From Abyssibius alkaniclasticus (GTDB lineage Bacteria; Pseudomonadota; Alphaproteobacteria; Rhodobacterales; Rhodobacteraceae), in assembly GCF_020447305.1 (NCBI RefSeq), contig NZ_CP095732.1:2202501-2266500 (forward strand): a stretch of DNA of 64,000 bases, in the 5' to 3' direction. The notes under the pieces are model-generated. The model made no database searches. It saw only the letters and a list, made by a program, of their open reading frames with translations, and was not told the origin of the DNA. Within the stretch, counting starts at the first letter, position 1, and every line of letters starts with the position of its first letter. This document shows positions 50,401 to 59,651 of this stretch, one piece after another. A program made the position numbers and the translations under genes.

Positions 50401-52079
50401 CTACGCTTACCTTCATTCTGGAGCTTGCCGGGGCCACCATGCTGCTGCTTTACGCGGTCAAGATGGTGCAAACCGGAATCGAGCGCGCGCTTGGCCCGTC
50501 CTTCAAGCGCATTCTGACCCGCGCCGAAGGCTCGCGCATTGCCAATGCCGGGGCAGGCATGGTGCTGGCCGTCATCTTGCAAAGCTCGACGGCGGCTGCG
50601 CTGCTGACTGTTGGCCTGGCAAGTTCCGGCGTGATCTCGCTGGCCAACGGGCTGGCGGTTATGCTCGGGGCCGATCTGGGCTCGGCGCTGGTGGTGCAAA
50701 TCCTGTCCTTCCGGCTGGATTGGCTGGTGCCGCTGTTGCTGGCCGTGGGGGGCTGGATGTTCCTGAAGCTTTCGGCCCGCGGCCCCAAGCAAACCGGGCG
50801 CATTTTGCTGGGTATCGCCTTCATCCTGCTCTCGCTGCGGCTGATCGGCGAGGCGGCGGAACCCATCCGCGAAAGCACCTTCCTGCCCGTTGTGGCCGGG
50901 TTTCTGGCGGGTGACTATATTTCCGCCTTTCTGCTTGGCGCGGCTCTGGCCTTTGTCATGCACTCCTCGGTTGCGGCGATTTTGCTGTGCGTGACCTTTG
51001 TCACCCTTGGCGTTTTGCCCTTGCAGGCGGGCATTTCGCTGGTGCTGGGCGCCAATCTGGGCGGCGCGCTGATCGCCATCTGGCTGACCCGCGGGCAAGA
51101 CCCGGCGGCGCGGCGCATTCCCTTTGGCAACCTCATGCTGCGCGGCACGGGCGCGGTTGTGGCGCTTTTGGTGCTGAACCTGCTGGTGCCGCCACTTGAA
51201 AGCGGGCGCATCGGGGCCGGGCAAGTGCTGGTATTCGTGCATCTGGGCTTCAATGCGGCGATTTTGCTGATCTGGCTGCCGCTTCTGGGGCTGGTTGAAC
51301 CGCTTATCGCCGGCCTGTTTTCCACCCGCGCCCCGGCGCCCGCGCTTGGCCCGGTTTCCGCGCTCGACCGTAGCCTGCTGACCACGCCCAAACTTGCGCT
51401 TGGGGCCGTGTCGCGCGAGGTGCTGCGCATGGGGCAGGTGGTAGAAGTCATGACCCGCCCGGTCATGGACCTTTACCAAAGCGGCGATGCCGAGCAGATT
51501 GCCGCCGTGCGCGCAATGGACAGGCAGGTGAACAAGGCCTTCACCGATATCCGCCGCTATACCGCGCTGATGGGCCGGCAGGAGCTTTGCAAAGGCGATG
51601 TGCGCCGCCTGCGCGACCTGTCGGAATATGCCATCAACATCGAAACGGCGGGCGATATCGTGGCCAAGCGCCTGCTGACCCTTGCCGAAGAGAAAAACCG
51701 CAAGGGGCTGAAGTTTTCCACCGCCGGATGGGGCGAGCTGAAGCGGATGCACGAACGGCTGATGACCAATATCCAGCTTTCCTACAACGTGCTGCTGACC
51801 AGCGATTCCGACCTTGCCCGCGTGTTGTTCGAGGAAAAGGGCGAGATGACGATGATGGAGCGCAAAAGCCGCAAACAGCACCTGAAACGCCTGCGCGGCG
51901 GCGAGGAGGTGAGCTTTGAGAGTTCCGACATCCACCTCGAAACCCTGCGCGGCATCAAGGAGATCAACTCGCTTTTCGCCTCGATCACCTATTCGATTCT
52001 GCACCGCGAAGGCCAGTTGCACGACAGCCGGTTGATCGAAGCCGTGCCTGCGCGCAACCGCGGCAGCAGTGATGAATAA
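50397..52079 (+). CDS. Na+/phosphate cotransporter (NptA type) with PhoU-like C-terminal domain
   Basis: Inner-membrane protein of 560 aa. Residues 1-310 hold two inverted Na/Pi cotransporter repeats with motifs LQSSTAAALLTVGLASSG and MHSSVAAILLCVTFVTLG; the second is a variant of QSST. Residues 330-550 are a helical PhoU-like domain with ETAGDIVAKRLL and the DLARVLFEEKGEMTMMERKSR helices. It overlaps the deoR gene. Standing directly before phosphonate hydrolysis genes, it could take up phosphate or release the excess formed from aminoethylphosphonate. Confidence 0.9.
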   Translation: MTTLTFILELAGATMLLLYAVKMVQTGIERALGPSFKRILTRAEGSRIANAGAGMVLAVILQSSTAAALLTVGLASSGVISLANGLAVMLGADLGSALVVQILSFRLDWLVPLLLAVGGWMFLKLSARGPKQTGRILLGIAFILLSLRLIGEAAEPIRESTFLPVVAGFLAGDYISAFLLGAALAFVMHSSVAAILLCVTFVTLGVLPLQAGISLVLGANLGGALIAIWLTRGQDPAARRIPFGNLMLRGTGAVVALLVLNLLVPPLESGRIGAGQVLVFVHLGFNAAILLIWLPLLGLVEPLIAGLFSTRAPAPALGPVSALDRSLLTTPKLALGAVSREVLRMGQVVEVMTRPVMDLYQSGDAEQIAAVRAMDRQVNKAFTDIRRYTALMGRQELCKGDVRRLRDLSEYAINIETAGDIVAKRLLTLAEEKNRKGLKFSTAGWGELKRMHERLMTNIQLSYNVLLTSDSDLARVLFEEKGEMTMMERKSRKQHLKRLRGGEEVSFESSDIHLETLRGIKEINSLFASITYSILHREGQLHDSRLIEAVPARNRGSSDE

Positions 52080-52116
52080 GCCAGGCTTATAGGTCGATCT
52101 GAATTAACGATTTTGC

Positions 52117-52164
52117 AAATGGCACCACTTCGCGCATAACACCACCACATGGTGCCATTTCGCG
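52117..52164. promoter_or_regulatory. Inverted and direct repeats upstream of phnW
   Basis: AAATGGCACCA (52117-52127) and TGGTGCCATTT (52150-52160) are a perfect 11-bp inverted repeat, 22 bp apart. The same stretch also holds a 15-bp direct repeat, 12 of 15 identical (52120-52134 and 52150-52164), with a 30-bp period. It ends 8 bp before the phnW start, overlapping its ribosome site. A repressor operator for the phosphonate operon is likely. Confidence 0.6.
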
Positions 52165-52172
52165 GAGCATAT

Positions 52173-53348
52173 ATGCCTCAAATCGAACCCCCACGGCTGG
52201 GCGAGCCCTATCTGCTAACCCCCGGCCCGCTGACCACCGCCTATTCGGTGAAGGCGGCAATGTTGCGCGATTGGGGCAGTTGGGATGGCGATTTTCGCGC
52301 CATGACAGCCAGCCTGCGCGCCCAGCTTCTGGCGATGCTCGGTGCCGCGGCTGCGGATTATGACTGTGTGCCGATGCAGGGCAGTGGCAGCTTTGCGGTC
52401 GAGGCGATGCTGGGCAGTTTCATCCCGAAATCCGGCAAGGTGCTGGTGCTGGCCAATGGTGCCTATGGCCTGCGCGCCGCCGAAACGCTGCGCTATTTCG
52501 GCCGCGCCCATGTGGTGCTGGACAAGGGCGACTATCTGCCGCCGCGCGGGGTTGAAGTGGCGAAAATGCTGGCGGAAGACCCCGCCATCACCCATGTTGT
52601 GGCCATTCACTGCGAAACATCCTCGGGCATTCTCAACCCCATCGCCGAAATTTCCGCCGCCACCTATGCGGCCGGGCGCAAGCTGCTGATCGACAGCATG
52701 TCGGCCTTTGGCGCGGTGCATCTGGACCCTGCCGAAGTGAGGTTCGAGGCGCTGGTCTCATCGGCCAATAAATGCATCGAAGGCGTGCCCGGTTTCGGCT
52801 TTGTGCTGGCCAAACATGCCGAGCTTGCGGCGGCCAGGGGCAACAGCCATTCGCTGGCGCTCGATATCCACGCGCAATGGGCCTATATGAACAAAACCGG
52901 CCAGTGGCGCTATACCCCGCCCACGCATGTGGTAGCCGCCTTTCTGGAAGCCCTGCGCTTGCACAAGGCGGAAGGCGGCGTGGCCGGGCGCGGCGCGCGT
53001 TACGCCAATAACCGCGACACGCTGGTCGAAGGGATGCGTGCGCTTGGGTTTGAAACGCTGCTGGCCGATAAATGGCTTTCGCCGATCATCACCACATTCT
53101 TCTGCCCCGATGATGCGGCGTTCGACTTTACGCGCTTTTACGATGCGCTCAAATCCAGGGGCTTCATCATCTATCCCGGCAAGCTGACGGCGGTTGAAAG
53201 CTTCCGTATCGGCTGCATTGGCCAGATGGATGCGCATACAATGCGCGCCGTTGTCGCCGCCGTGGGCGAAACCCTGGCTGAAATGGGCGTGACAAGCGCC
53301 ACACCCCCCGCCCTGGCCCTGGCCGAACGCGCAAAACTGACCGATTGA
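52173..53348 (+). CDS. phnW: 2-aminoethylphosphonate:pyruvate transaminase
   Basis: Class V fold-type I PLP enzyme of 391 aa converting 2-aminoethylphosphonate and pyruvate to phosphonoacetaldehyde and alanine. The PLP lysine is K200 in SSANKCIEGVPGFGF, the cofactor Asp is D174 in LLIDSMSAFG, and LLTPGPLTT near the N-terminus is the PhnW signature. The start ATG at 52173 has GGAG 5 nt upstream; an ATG at 52149 in the same frame lies inside the repeat and lacks a ribosome site. First gene of the phosphonate operon. Confidence 0.94.
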   Translation: MPQIEPPRLGEPYLLTPGPLTTAYSVKAAMLRDWGSWDGDFRAMTASLRAQLLAMLGAAAADYDCVPMQGSGSFAVEAMLGSFIPKSGKVLVLANGAYGLRAAETLRYFGRAHVVLDKGDYLPPRGVEVAKMLAEDPAITHVVAIHCETSSGILNPIAEISAATYAAGRKLLIDSMSAFGAVHLDPAEVRFEALVSSANKCIEGVPGFGFVLAKHAELAAARGNSHSLALDIHAQWAYMNKTGQWRYTPPTHVVAAFLEALRLHKAEGGVAGRGARYANNRDTLVEGMRALGFETLLADKWLSPIITTFFCPDDAAFDFTRFYDALKSRGFIIYPGKLTAVESFRIGCIGQMDAHTMRAVVAAVGETLAEMGVTSATPPALALAERAKLTD

Positions 53349-53358
53349 AGGACTGCAC

Positions 53359-54606
53359 ATGACTATTTCCACCCCCGTGACCACCAATAACCGCAGCTAT
53401 CCTGCACCCAAAACCACGGCGATTGTCATCTGCCTTGATGGTTGCGAGCCAGACTATCTGGATGTGGCCATTGCCGCCGGCCTTATGCCGACACTGGCGC
53501 GGATGCGCCGTGAGGGCACCGACAGGCTGGCGCATTCGGTCATCCCGTCCTTCACCAACCCCAATAACCTGTCCATCGCCACCGGCACCCCGCCGGCTGT
53601 GCATGGCATTTGCGGCAACTACCTGTTCGACCCCGAAACCGGCACCGAAGTGATGATGAACGATGTGCGCTTTCTGCGCGCGCCGACGATATTCAAGCAG
53701 TTCTACGATGCTGGCGCCAAGGTTGCCGTTGTCACCGCCAAGGACAAGCTGCGCGCCTTGCTCGGGGCGGGGCTGGCATTCGATGCCGACCGCGCGCGCT
53801 GTTTTTCGGCCGAAAAATCCGATACCACCACGCAGGCCGAACACGGGGTGGATGCGGCCTCCAGATGGCTTGGCTTCGCGCAGCCCGAGGTTTATTCGGC
53901 AGAGCTTTCGGAATTTGTTTTTGCCGCAGGCGTGAAGCTGCTGGAAGAATGGAAGCCCGATGTGATGTATCTGACCACGACCGACTACATCCAGCACAAA
54001 TACAAGCCCGGCGATGCGCCCGCCAATGCGTTTTACGAGATGTTCGACCGCTATCTGACAAAGCTCGATGCGATGGGGGCCGCGATTGTTGTGACCGGCG
54101 ACCACGGCATGAAACCCAAGCATGATGAGAGTGGCGCGCCGAATGTCATCTATGTGCAGGATATTCTGGATGACTGGCTGGGCAAGAACGCGGCCCGCGT
54201 GATCCTGCCGATCACCGACCCATATGTCGTGCATCACGGCGCGCTTGGCGCCTTTGCCACCGCCTATCTGCCCAAAGATGCCGATCGTGCGGAAATTATT
54301 AACAAACTCGCGCAAATCCCTGATATGATAGAGGTATTGGGCCGCGAAGATGCCTGCCAACGCTACCAGCTTCCACCCGATCGGATTGGTGATATTACCA
54401 TGATTTCGGGCGAGAACATGACCATCGGCACCTCGGCGCACCGCCATGATCTTGCGGCGTTGAACGAGCCGTTGCGCAGTCATGGCGGGCTGACCGAACA
54501 GGTTGTGCCCTTCATTGTAAACCGTATCATCGACCTGCCCGAAGCGCCGAGTCTGCGCAATTTCGACGGGTTCTTTTATGCCACAACCGCAGCCGCACAG
54601 GGGTAG
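53359..54606 (+). CDS. phnA: Phosphonoacetate hydrolase
   Basis: Dinuclear zinc C-P hydrolase of the alkaline phosphatase superfamily, 415 aa, splitting phosphonoacetate to acetate and phosphate. Visible active-site residues are D27 (CLDGCEPDYL), the nucleophile T66 (PSFTNPNNLS), D209 and H213 (TTTDYIQH), D248 and H249 (VTGDHGMKPKH) and H375 (LRSHGGLTE). All seven match those known for Sinorhizobium PhnA with a constant offset of two. It follows phnW by 10 nt. Confidence 0.96.
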   Translation: MTISTPVTTNNRSYPAPKTTAIVICLDGCEPDYLDVAIAAGLMPTLARMRREGTDRLAHSVIPSFTNPNNLSIATGTPPAVHGICGNYLFDPETGTEVMMNDVRFLRAPTIFKQFYDAGAKVAVVTAKDKLRALLGAGLAFDADRARCFSAEKSDTTTQAEHGVDAASRWLGFAQPEVYSAELSEFVFAAGVKLLEEWKPDVMYLTTTDYIQHKYKPGDAPANAFYEMFDRYLTKLDAMGAAIVVTGDHGMKPKHDESGAPNVIYVQDILDDWLGKNAARVILPITDPYVVHHGALGAFATAYLPKDADRAEIINKLAQIPDMIEVLGREDACQRYQLPPDRIGDITMISGENMTIGTSAHRHDLAALNEPLRSHGGLTEQVVPFIVNRIIDLPEAPSLRNFDGFFYATTAAAQG

Positions 54607-54609
54607 ACC

Positions 54610-56058
54610 ATGACCGCACCCATCGCCCTTCGCCACGAGGCCATGCGCATAGCCGGCCGCAAGGTAGATTTGAAAGACCGTGTGCCCGTGCATTATCCGT
54701 TTACCGATGAGGTCATCGGTTCCGTGCCCGCGGGCAATGCTGCCCATGCGGCAGAAGCCTTTGCAATTGCAGCAGGTTACACACCGACGCTCACACGATA
54801 CGAGCGCCAGCAAATTCTGTTTCGCGCGGCCGAGTTGCTGAATGCGCGCAAAGCCGAACTTGCCCCGATCATCACCGCCGAACTTGGAATTTCGATTTCG
54901 GATTCCCTGTATGAAATCGGCCGCGCCTATGACGTATATACGCTGGCGGGCATGATGTGCGTTTCTGATGACGGGCAGATTTTCAGCTGCGATCTGACCC
55001 CGCAAGGCAAGGCGCGCAAGATTTTTACACTGCGCGAACCGCTGCGCGCCATATCGGCGATCACGCCTTTTAACCATCCGCTGAACATGGTCAGCCATAA
55101 AATCGCGCCCGCCATCGCCACCAATAACTGCATGGTAGTGAAGCCGACCGAACTGACCCCGCTGACCGCGATTTACCTGGCCGACATTCTGTATGAGGCC
55201 GGGTTGCCGCCCGAAATGCTCTCGGTCGTGACCGGCTGGCCCGGCGATATTGGCGATGAGATGATCACCAACGACAATATCGACCTGATCACCTTTACCG
55301 GCGGTGTGCCGGTGGGCAAGCTGATTGCGTCCAAGGCGGGCTACAAGCGCCAGGTGCTGGAGCTTGGCGGCAATGATCCGCTGATCATTCTGAATGACCT
55401 GTCCGATGCCGATCTGGCCCGCGCCGCCGATTTGGCCGTGGCCGGGGCCACAAAAAACTCGGGCCAGCGCTGCACGGCCGTGAAACGCATTCTGGTGCAG
55501 GAAAGCGTGGCCGAGCGTTTTGTGCCTTTGGTGCTGGAACGCGCCAGGGCGCTGCGGTTTGGCGACCCGATGGACCCGAAAACCCAGCTTGGCACGGTGG
55601 TGCATGAAAAGGCCGCCGCCCTGTTTGAAAGCCGCGTCCATATGGCCGAAGCCCAGGGTGCCAAGGTGCTGTATAACCCCGGCCGCAAGGGCGCGCTGCT
55701 GCCGCCGATTGTGGTGGACCATGTCGACCATGCAAGCGAGCTGGTGATGGAAGAAACCTTTGGCCCGATCGTGCCCATTGTGCGCGTATCCGACGATGAC
55801 GCGGCAGTGATGAAGGTTTCGAACGCCACCGCCTTTGGGCTGTCGAGCGGCGTTTGCACAAATGATTTCAACAGGATGCAGGCCTATATTAAAGGTTTGC
55901 ACGTCGGCACGGTGAATATTTGGGAAGTGCCGGGCTATCGCATCGAAATGTCGCCTTTCGGTGGCATCAAGGACAGTGGCAACGGCTATAAGGAAGGCGT
56001 GATCGAGGCGATGAAGAGCTTCACCAATGTCAAAACCTACAGCCTGCCCTGGGTGTAG
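54610..56058 (+). CDS. phnY: Phosphonoacetaldehyde dehydrogenase
   Basis: Aldehyde dehydrogenase of 482 aa. Active-site residues: N155 (TPFNHP), E251 (LELGGND) and C288 preceded by R287 ([11 protein letters not shown]). In PhnWAY clusters this enzyme oxidises phosphonoacetaldehyde to phosphonoacetate for PhnA. It starts 3 nt after phnA and is followed 5 nt later by the PbfA-like gene. Confidence 0.93.
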   Translation: MTAPIALRHEAMRIAGRKVDLKDRVPVHYPFTDEVIGSVPAGNAAHAAEAFAIAAGYTPTLTRYERQQILFRAAELLNARKAELAPIITAELGISISDSLYEIGRAYDVYTLAGMMCVSDDGQIFSCDLTPQGKARKIFTLREPLRAISAITPFNHPLNMVSHKIAPAIATNNCMVVKPTELTPLTAIYLADILYEAGLPPEMLSVVTGWPGDIGDEMITNDNIDLITFTGGVPVGKLIASKAGYKRQVLELGGNDPLIILNDLSDADLARAADLAVAGATKNSGQRCTAVKRILVQESVAERFVPLVLERARALRFGDPMDPKTQLGTVVHEKAAALFESRVHMAEAQGAKVLYNPGRKGALLPPIVVDHVDHASELVMEETFGPIVPIVRVSDDDAAVMKVSNATAFGLSSGVCTNDFNRMQAYIKGLHVGTVNIWEVPGYRIEMSPFGGIKDSGNGYKEGVIEAMKSFTNVKTYSLPWV

Positions 56059-56063
56059 CACCG

Positions 56064-57407
56064 GTGGCCCGCGCGCATACGGAAGGCGAATCCAACCGTA
56101 GCACTGCGCGGGCCCGGCACCGTGCGCGCTTATCCGGGGATAAATCGGAAGCGTTGCTTGCACGTGACAGCGCGGCGTTCCTGCATCAGGCGCTCTCCAC
56201 CCCCTGTGTTTCGACCATCGCCAGGGCCGAAGGTATCTGGATCGAAGACCTCGACGGCCGGCGCTACATGGATTTTCACGGCAATTCCGTGCATCATATC
56301 GGCTATGGCCATCCGCGCCTGAAAGCCGCGATTGCCGCGCAGATGGATGCGCTGCCCTTTGCCCCGCGCCGGTTTGCCTGCGAGCCTGCCGTGGAGCTGG
56401 CCGAGGCGCTGAGCGCCAAAATGCAGGGCAGCGCCAAGGTTCTGTTCACCACGGGCGGGTCGGATGCCAACGAGGTTGCGCTCAAGATCGCGCGCGCCGC
56501 CACGGGCCGGTTCAAAACGCTCAGCTTCTGGGATTCATTCCACGGGGCGGGGTTTGGGGCGGCCAGCGTGGGGGGTGAGGCGACCTTTCGCAGCCAGATT
56601 GCCGGGCCGCTGCTGCCGGGGGCCGAGCATGTGGCGCCCTTCAATTGCTACCATTGCGCCTATGGCCACCCCGGACCGCAATCCTGCAACCTCGCCTGCG
56701 CCAATATGGTGCGCTATGTGCTGGAGCGCGAGGGCGATGTTGCCGCCGTGATCGCCGAGCCCATGCGCGCCGTGCCCATCGTGCCGCCGCCCGGCTATTG
56801 GGCCGCGGTGCAAAAGGCCTGCCATGAGGCCGGCGCGCTGCTGATCATGGATGAAATTCCAACCGGCCTGGGCAAGACCGGCCGCTTTTTCGCTTTTGAG
56901 CATGATGGAATTACCCCCGACATCGTAACCCTTGGCAAGGCGCTTGGCGGGGGCATTCTGCCCATTGCCGCCGTGCTGGCCCGCCCGGCGCTGGATGTGG
57001 CGGGCGAGTTTGCCATCGGCCATTACACGCATGAAAAAAACCCCGTCACCACGCGCGCGGCCCTGACCACATTGCAGATTATCGAGGATGAGGGGCTGGT
57101 TGAACGCGCCGCCAGCCTTGGCGCCGCAGCCTTGGCGCGATTGCGGGATTTTGCGCAAAACCAGCCGCATATCGGCGATGTGCGCGGGCGCGGGCTGATG
57201 TTTGGCATCGAGATTGTCGCCGATCGCGACCGCCGTGCGCCCGATGCGGCGCGTGCCGAGCGGATATATTATGCCTGTCTTGCCGAGGGGCTCAGCTTCA
57301 AGATTTCCGCCGGAAATGTGCTGACCCTGTCACCGCCGCTGACCATTGCCAAGGCTGAACTGGACCGTGCCCTGCAAATTGTGGAGACTGCCATCTCCAC
57401 CAGCTAG
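56064..57407 (+). CDS. pbfA: Class III PLP enzyme, probable (R)-1-hydroxy-2-aminoethylphosphonate ammonia-lyase (PbfA)
   Basis: Fold-type I class III aminotransferase-like protein of 447 aa, starting with GTG 5 nt after phnY. The PLP lysine is K292 in VTLGKALGGGI and the cofactor Asp D263 in LIMDEIPTGLGKTG. PbfA enzymes of this family, encoded beside phnW in phosphonate operons, turn (R)-1-hydroxy-2-aminoethylphosphonate into phosphonoacetaldehyde, widening the pathway's input. Gene context is the main ground for this call. A four-cysteine cluster (C195, C198, C208, C212) sits in a loop before the PLP site. Ordinary transaminase activity is the alternative. Confidence 0.72.
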   Translation: MARAHTEGESNRSTARARHRARLSGDKSEALLARDSAAFLHQALSTPCVSTIARAEGIWIEDLDGRRYMDFHGNSVHHIGYGHPRLKAAIAAQMDALPFAPRRFACEPAVELAEALSAKMQGSAKVLFTTGGSDANEVALKIARAATGRFKTLSFWDSFHGAGFGAASVGGEATFRSQIAGPLLPGAEHVAPFNCYHCAYGHPGPQSCNLACANMVRYVLEREGDVAAVIAEPMRAVPIVPPPGYWAAVQKACHEAGALLIMDEIPTGLGKTGRFFAFEHDGITPDIVTLGKALGGGILPIAAVLARPALDVAGEFAIGHYTHEKNPVTTRAALTTLQIIEDEGLVERAASLGAAALARLRDFAQNQPHIGDVRGRGLMFGIEIVADRDRRAPDAARAERIYYACLAEGLSFKISAGNVLTLSPPLTIAKAELDRALQIVETAISTS

Positions 57408-57417
57408 GAGATGCCCG

Positions 57418-57948
57418 ATGCCACTTTATTCCTTCGCCGACAAAACCCCGAAAATTGCCGATGAAAGGCGCCTGTGGCTTGCCCCCGGCGCGCATGTCAT
57501 GGGCGATGTGCGCATCGGGCTGGATGTGGGTATCTGGTTTAGCGCCGCCCTGCGCGGCGATAACGAGCCGATTGCCGTTGGCGACCGATCCAACATTCAG
57601 GAAAACGTTGTTATTCATACAGATATGGGCTTTCCCTGCACCATCGGCACAGATTGCACCATTGGCCATAGCGCCATTCTGCACGGCTGCACGCTGGGAA
57701 ATGCCGTTCTTGTCGGCATGGGAGCGACGGTATTGAACGGCGCCGTGCTGGGCGATGGCTGCCTGGTGGGGGCGAATGCATTGATAACTGAAGGAAAAGT
57801 GATCCCGCCCAATTCACTAATAGTAGGGGCGCCGGCCCGTGTTGTGCGCATGTTGGATGATGAAAATCATGCCAGGCATATCGCCTCGGCGGCGCATTAT
57901 GTGGCGCGCGCACAAAAATTCCGGACGGATTTATATGAACTTCCGTAA
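57418..57948 (+). CDS. Gamma-carbonic-anhydrase-like left-handed beta-helix protein
   Basis: Protein of 176 aa made of hexapeptide repeats (about residues 15-145) and a C-terminal helix, as in YrdA/CaiE-type gamma carbonic anhydrase homologues. The three metal-binding histidines are in VVIHTDMG, CTIGHSAIL and LHGCTLG. The start ATG at 57418 follows TAGGAG; another ATG 7 nt earlier is out of frame. It lies 10 nt after the PbfA-like gene and ends the operon. True carbonic anhydrase activity is not shown by sequence; a role in phosphonate use is unknown. Confidence 0.85.
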   Translation: MPLYSFADKTPKIADERRLWLAPGAHVMGDVRIGLDVGIWFSAALRGDNEPIAVGDRSNIQENVVIHTDMGFPCTIGTDCTIGHSAILHGCTLGNAVLVGMGATVLNGAVLGDGCLVGANALITEGKVIPPNSLIVGAPARVVRMLDDENHARHIASAAHYVARAQKFRTDLYELP

Positions 57949-58253
57949 ATCGACACTGGCGCGCTGTAGTATCATTACTTGTCAGAATATGGATTCATCT
58001 TATACCTTTGGTTAAAAGCCTAATATAATGGTTTTATATCTTTGGTTGAAAACACAGTAACTGCATCAGATCGATTCAACATATCGCATGAAATCAGCGC
58101 CGCTAGAGTCGAGCGATATCATGGCGTTACTAAAAGCTCTTCACTTTTTGTGCTGCATCGGTTACCAATGAACATAATTGCATAATAATTAGTTTGATTA
58201 CTGGTTCTGAAGTGGGATGTCGCATTGCGGTATCGAGGTATGGATTGACAGAT
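57949..58253. other. 305-bp AT-rich intergenic region with a direct repeat
   Basis: Clearly richer in A and T than its surroundings. Two 17-bp copies, 15 of 17 identical, are at 58001-58017 and 58035-58051 (core CTTTGGTT), 34 bp apart, with a perfect -10 hexamer TATAAT (58024-58029) between them but no matching -35. This suggests an activator-dependent promoter for the pseudopilin-like genes. A 27-codon open frame at 58088 has no ribosome site and is not called. Confidence 0.45.
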
Positions 58254-59651
58254 ATGACAACAGTGCGCACCTGGTTCGCTGCACGCCTTTCGTCCTATGG
58301 TAAAGACGAAGGCGGCGCCGTTATCGCCTATATTCTTTTGATGTTTTTGATGATGATCGTGGCCGCAGGCGGCGCGATTGACTTCATGCGCCATGAAAAT
58401 GTGCGCACAAGGTTGCAAAACGGGCTGGACCGTGGCGTGCTGGCGGCGGCCGCCTTCAACCAGACGATTGGCGAGCGCGAAGTGGTGGCCGGCTATCTGA
58501 AAACCGCCGGCTTTCCCGCGCCTGTGACGCTCGAGGTTGATCCGGTTGTTCCATCGCTCAATTCGCGCCGGGTTCAGGCCCGCGCGCAGCTTACGATTCG
58601 CACTTTCTTTTTGAAGATCATCGGCATCAACACGCTGACCGTGGCCGCGTCGGGTGCTGCCGAGCAGCAGCGCCAGCATGTCGAAATTTCGCTGGCGCTC
58701 GATATTTCGGGCTCGATGGCGCGTGAACTGACCGGCGGCAGCGCGACCGAGCGGCGCCTGTCGCTGATGCGCGACAAGGCGCAGGAATTCATCGACCTGA
58801 TCCTGAACGAAGATACAATCGCCACGACGACCGTGAACCTTATCCCTTATGCCGGGCAGGTCAATCCGGGTCAGGCCGCGTTCAACTACCTCAACAACGG
58901 CAACAATTACGCGCAAAATTATTCGCGTTGCATCGACTTCAATTCGGGCGACATGGATGACATGAACATCCCCGGCAGGCGCTCGCGCCCGCAAACGCCG
59001 CATTTCCAGTGGTTCACCTTTGAGGGCAGCCGTGGCTACGAGGCGGATTGGGGCTGGTGCCCCAGCAATGCGCGCGCGATCACCTATTTTTCCAATGACG
59101 CAGCCGATCTGAAAGCCGAAATCGGCTCGTTCCGCGCGCATGACGGCACGGGCTCGAACATTGCCTTCAAATGGGCGCTGTCAATCCTGAACCCTGACAA
59201 TGCGGCATTTCTGACGGCGTTGCGCGATGCGGGCGAATTTACGCAAACCGACCGCCCGGCACCATTTCTGGGCGCGGATGCGCTGAAAATCATCGTCATC
59301 ATGACCGATGGCAATACGCGCTACCAGCGGCGACCCTATGCGCAATATTACAATTCGGACCGCGAGGTGCAGCAATGGGCCACGCAGAACCTTTCGAGCA
59401 ATAGCAGCTATGAATCGACCACCGAATACAATGCTCGTCTGGAAATGCGCGCGCTTTGCGACCTGGCGCAAGCCAATGATGTGGTTGTGTTCACAGTCGG
59501 GTTTGACATCGATGCCGGTTCGGATGCCTATGACGACATGCGCTATTGCGCCTCGACCGCGAGCCATTTCTTCGATGTGGATGGCGCCGACCTTGGCACG
59601 GCCTTCAAGCTGATTGCCGCCACAATCGCCAACCTGAGGCTGGTCGAATGA
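58254..59651 (+). CDS. TadG-like pilus-assembly protein with von Willebrand A domain
   Basis: Membrane-anchored protein of 465 aa. Residues 18-45 form the single N-terminal TadE/G-type helix (GGAVIAYILLMFLMMIVAAGGAIDFMRHE). From about 143 there is a von Willebrand A domain with the MIDAS motif D150-I-S152-G-S154 and a later IIVIMTDGNT strand. The start ATG at 58254 gives a normal Tad N-terminus; the ribosome site is weak. It overlaps the next gene by ATGA. Three such proteins form a group here without the Tad ATPase, secretin or Flp pilin, which must lie elsewhere if used. Confidence 0.85.
   Translation: MTTVRTWFAARLSSYGKDEGGAVIAYILLMFLMMIVAAGGAIDFMRHENVRTRLQNGLDRGVLAAAAFNQTIGEREVVAGYLKTAGFPAPVTLEVDPVVPSLNSRRVQARAQLTIRTFFLKIIGINTLTVAASGAAEQQRQHVEISLALDISGSMARELTGGSATERRLSLMRDKAQEFIDLILNEDTIATTTVNLIPYAGQVNPGQAAFNYLNNGNNYAQNYSRCIDFNSGDMDDMNIPGRRSRPQTPHFQWFTFEGSRGYEADWGWCPSNARAITYFSNDAADLKAEIGSFRAHDGTGSNIAFKWALSILNPDNAAFLTALRDAGEFTQTDRPAPFLGADALKIIVIMTDGNTRYQRRPYAQYYNSDREVQQWATQNLSSNSSYESTTEYNARLEMRALCDLAQANDVVVFTVGFDIDAGSDAYDDMRYCASTASHFFDVDGADLGTAFKLIAATIANLRLVE

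Noticed and set aside
50094-52022. A 642-codon minus-strand open frame
   Set aside because: Antisense to the DeoR and Na/Pi cotransporter genes; Gln/His/Arg-rich shadow.
53167-56163. A second 998-codon minus-strand open frame
   Set aside because: Fully antisense to phnW end, phnA and phnY; composition is His/Gly/Arg-rich shadow sequence without domains.
58088-58171. A 27-codon ORF before the TadG-like gene
   Set aside because: No ribosome site, no recognisable sequence and AT-rich promoter-like surroundings.
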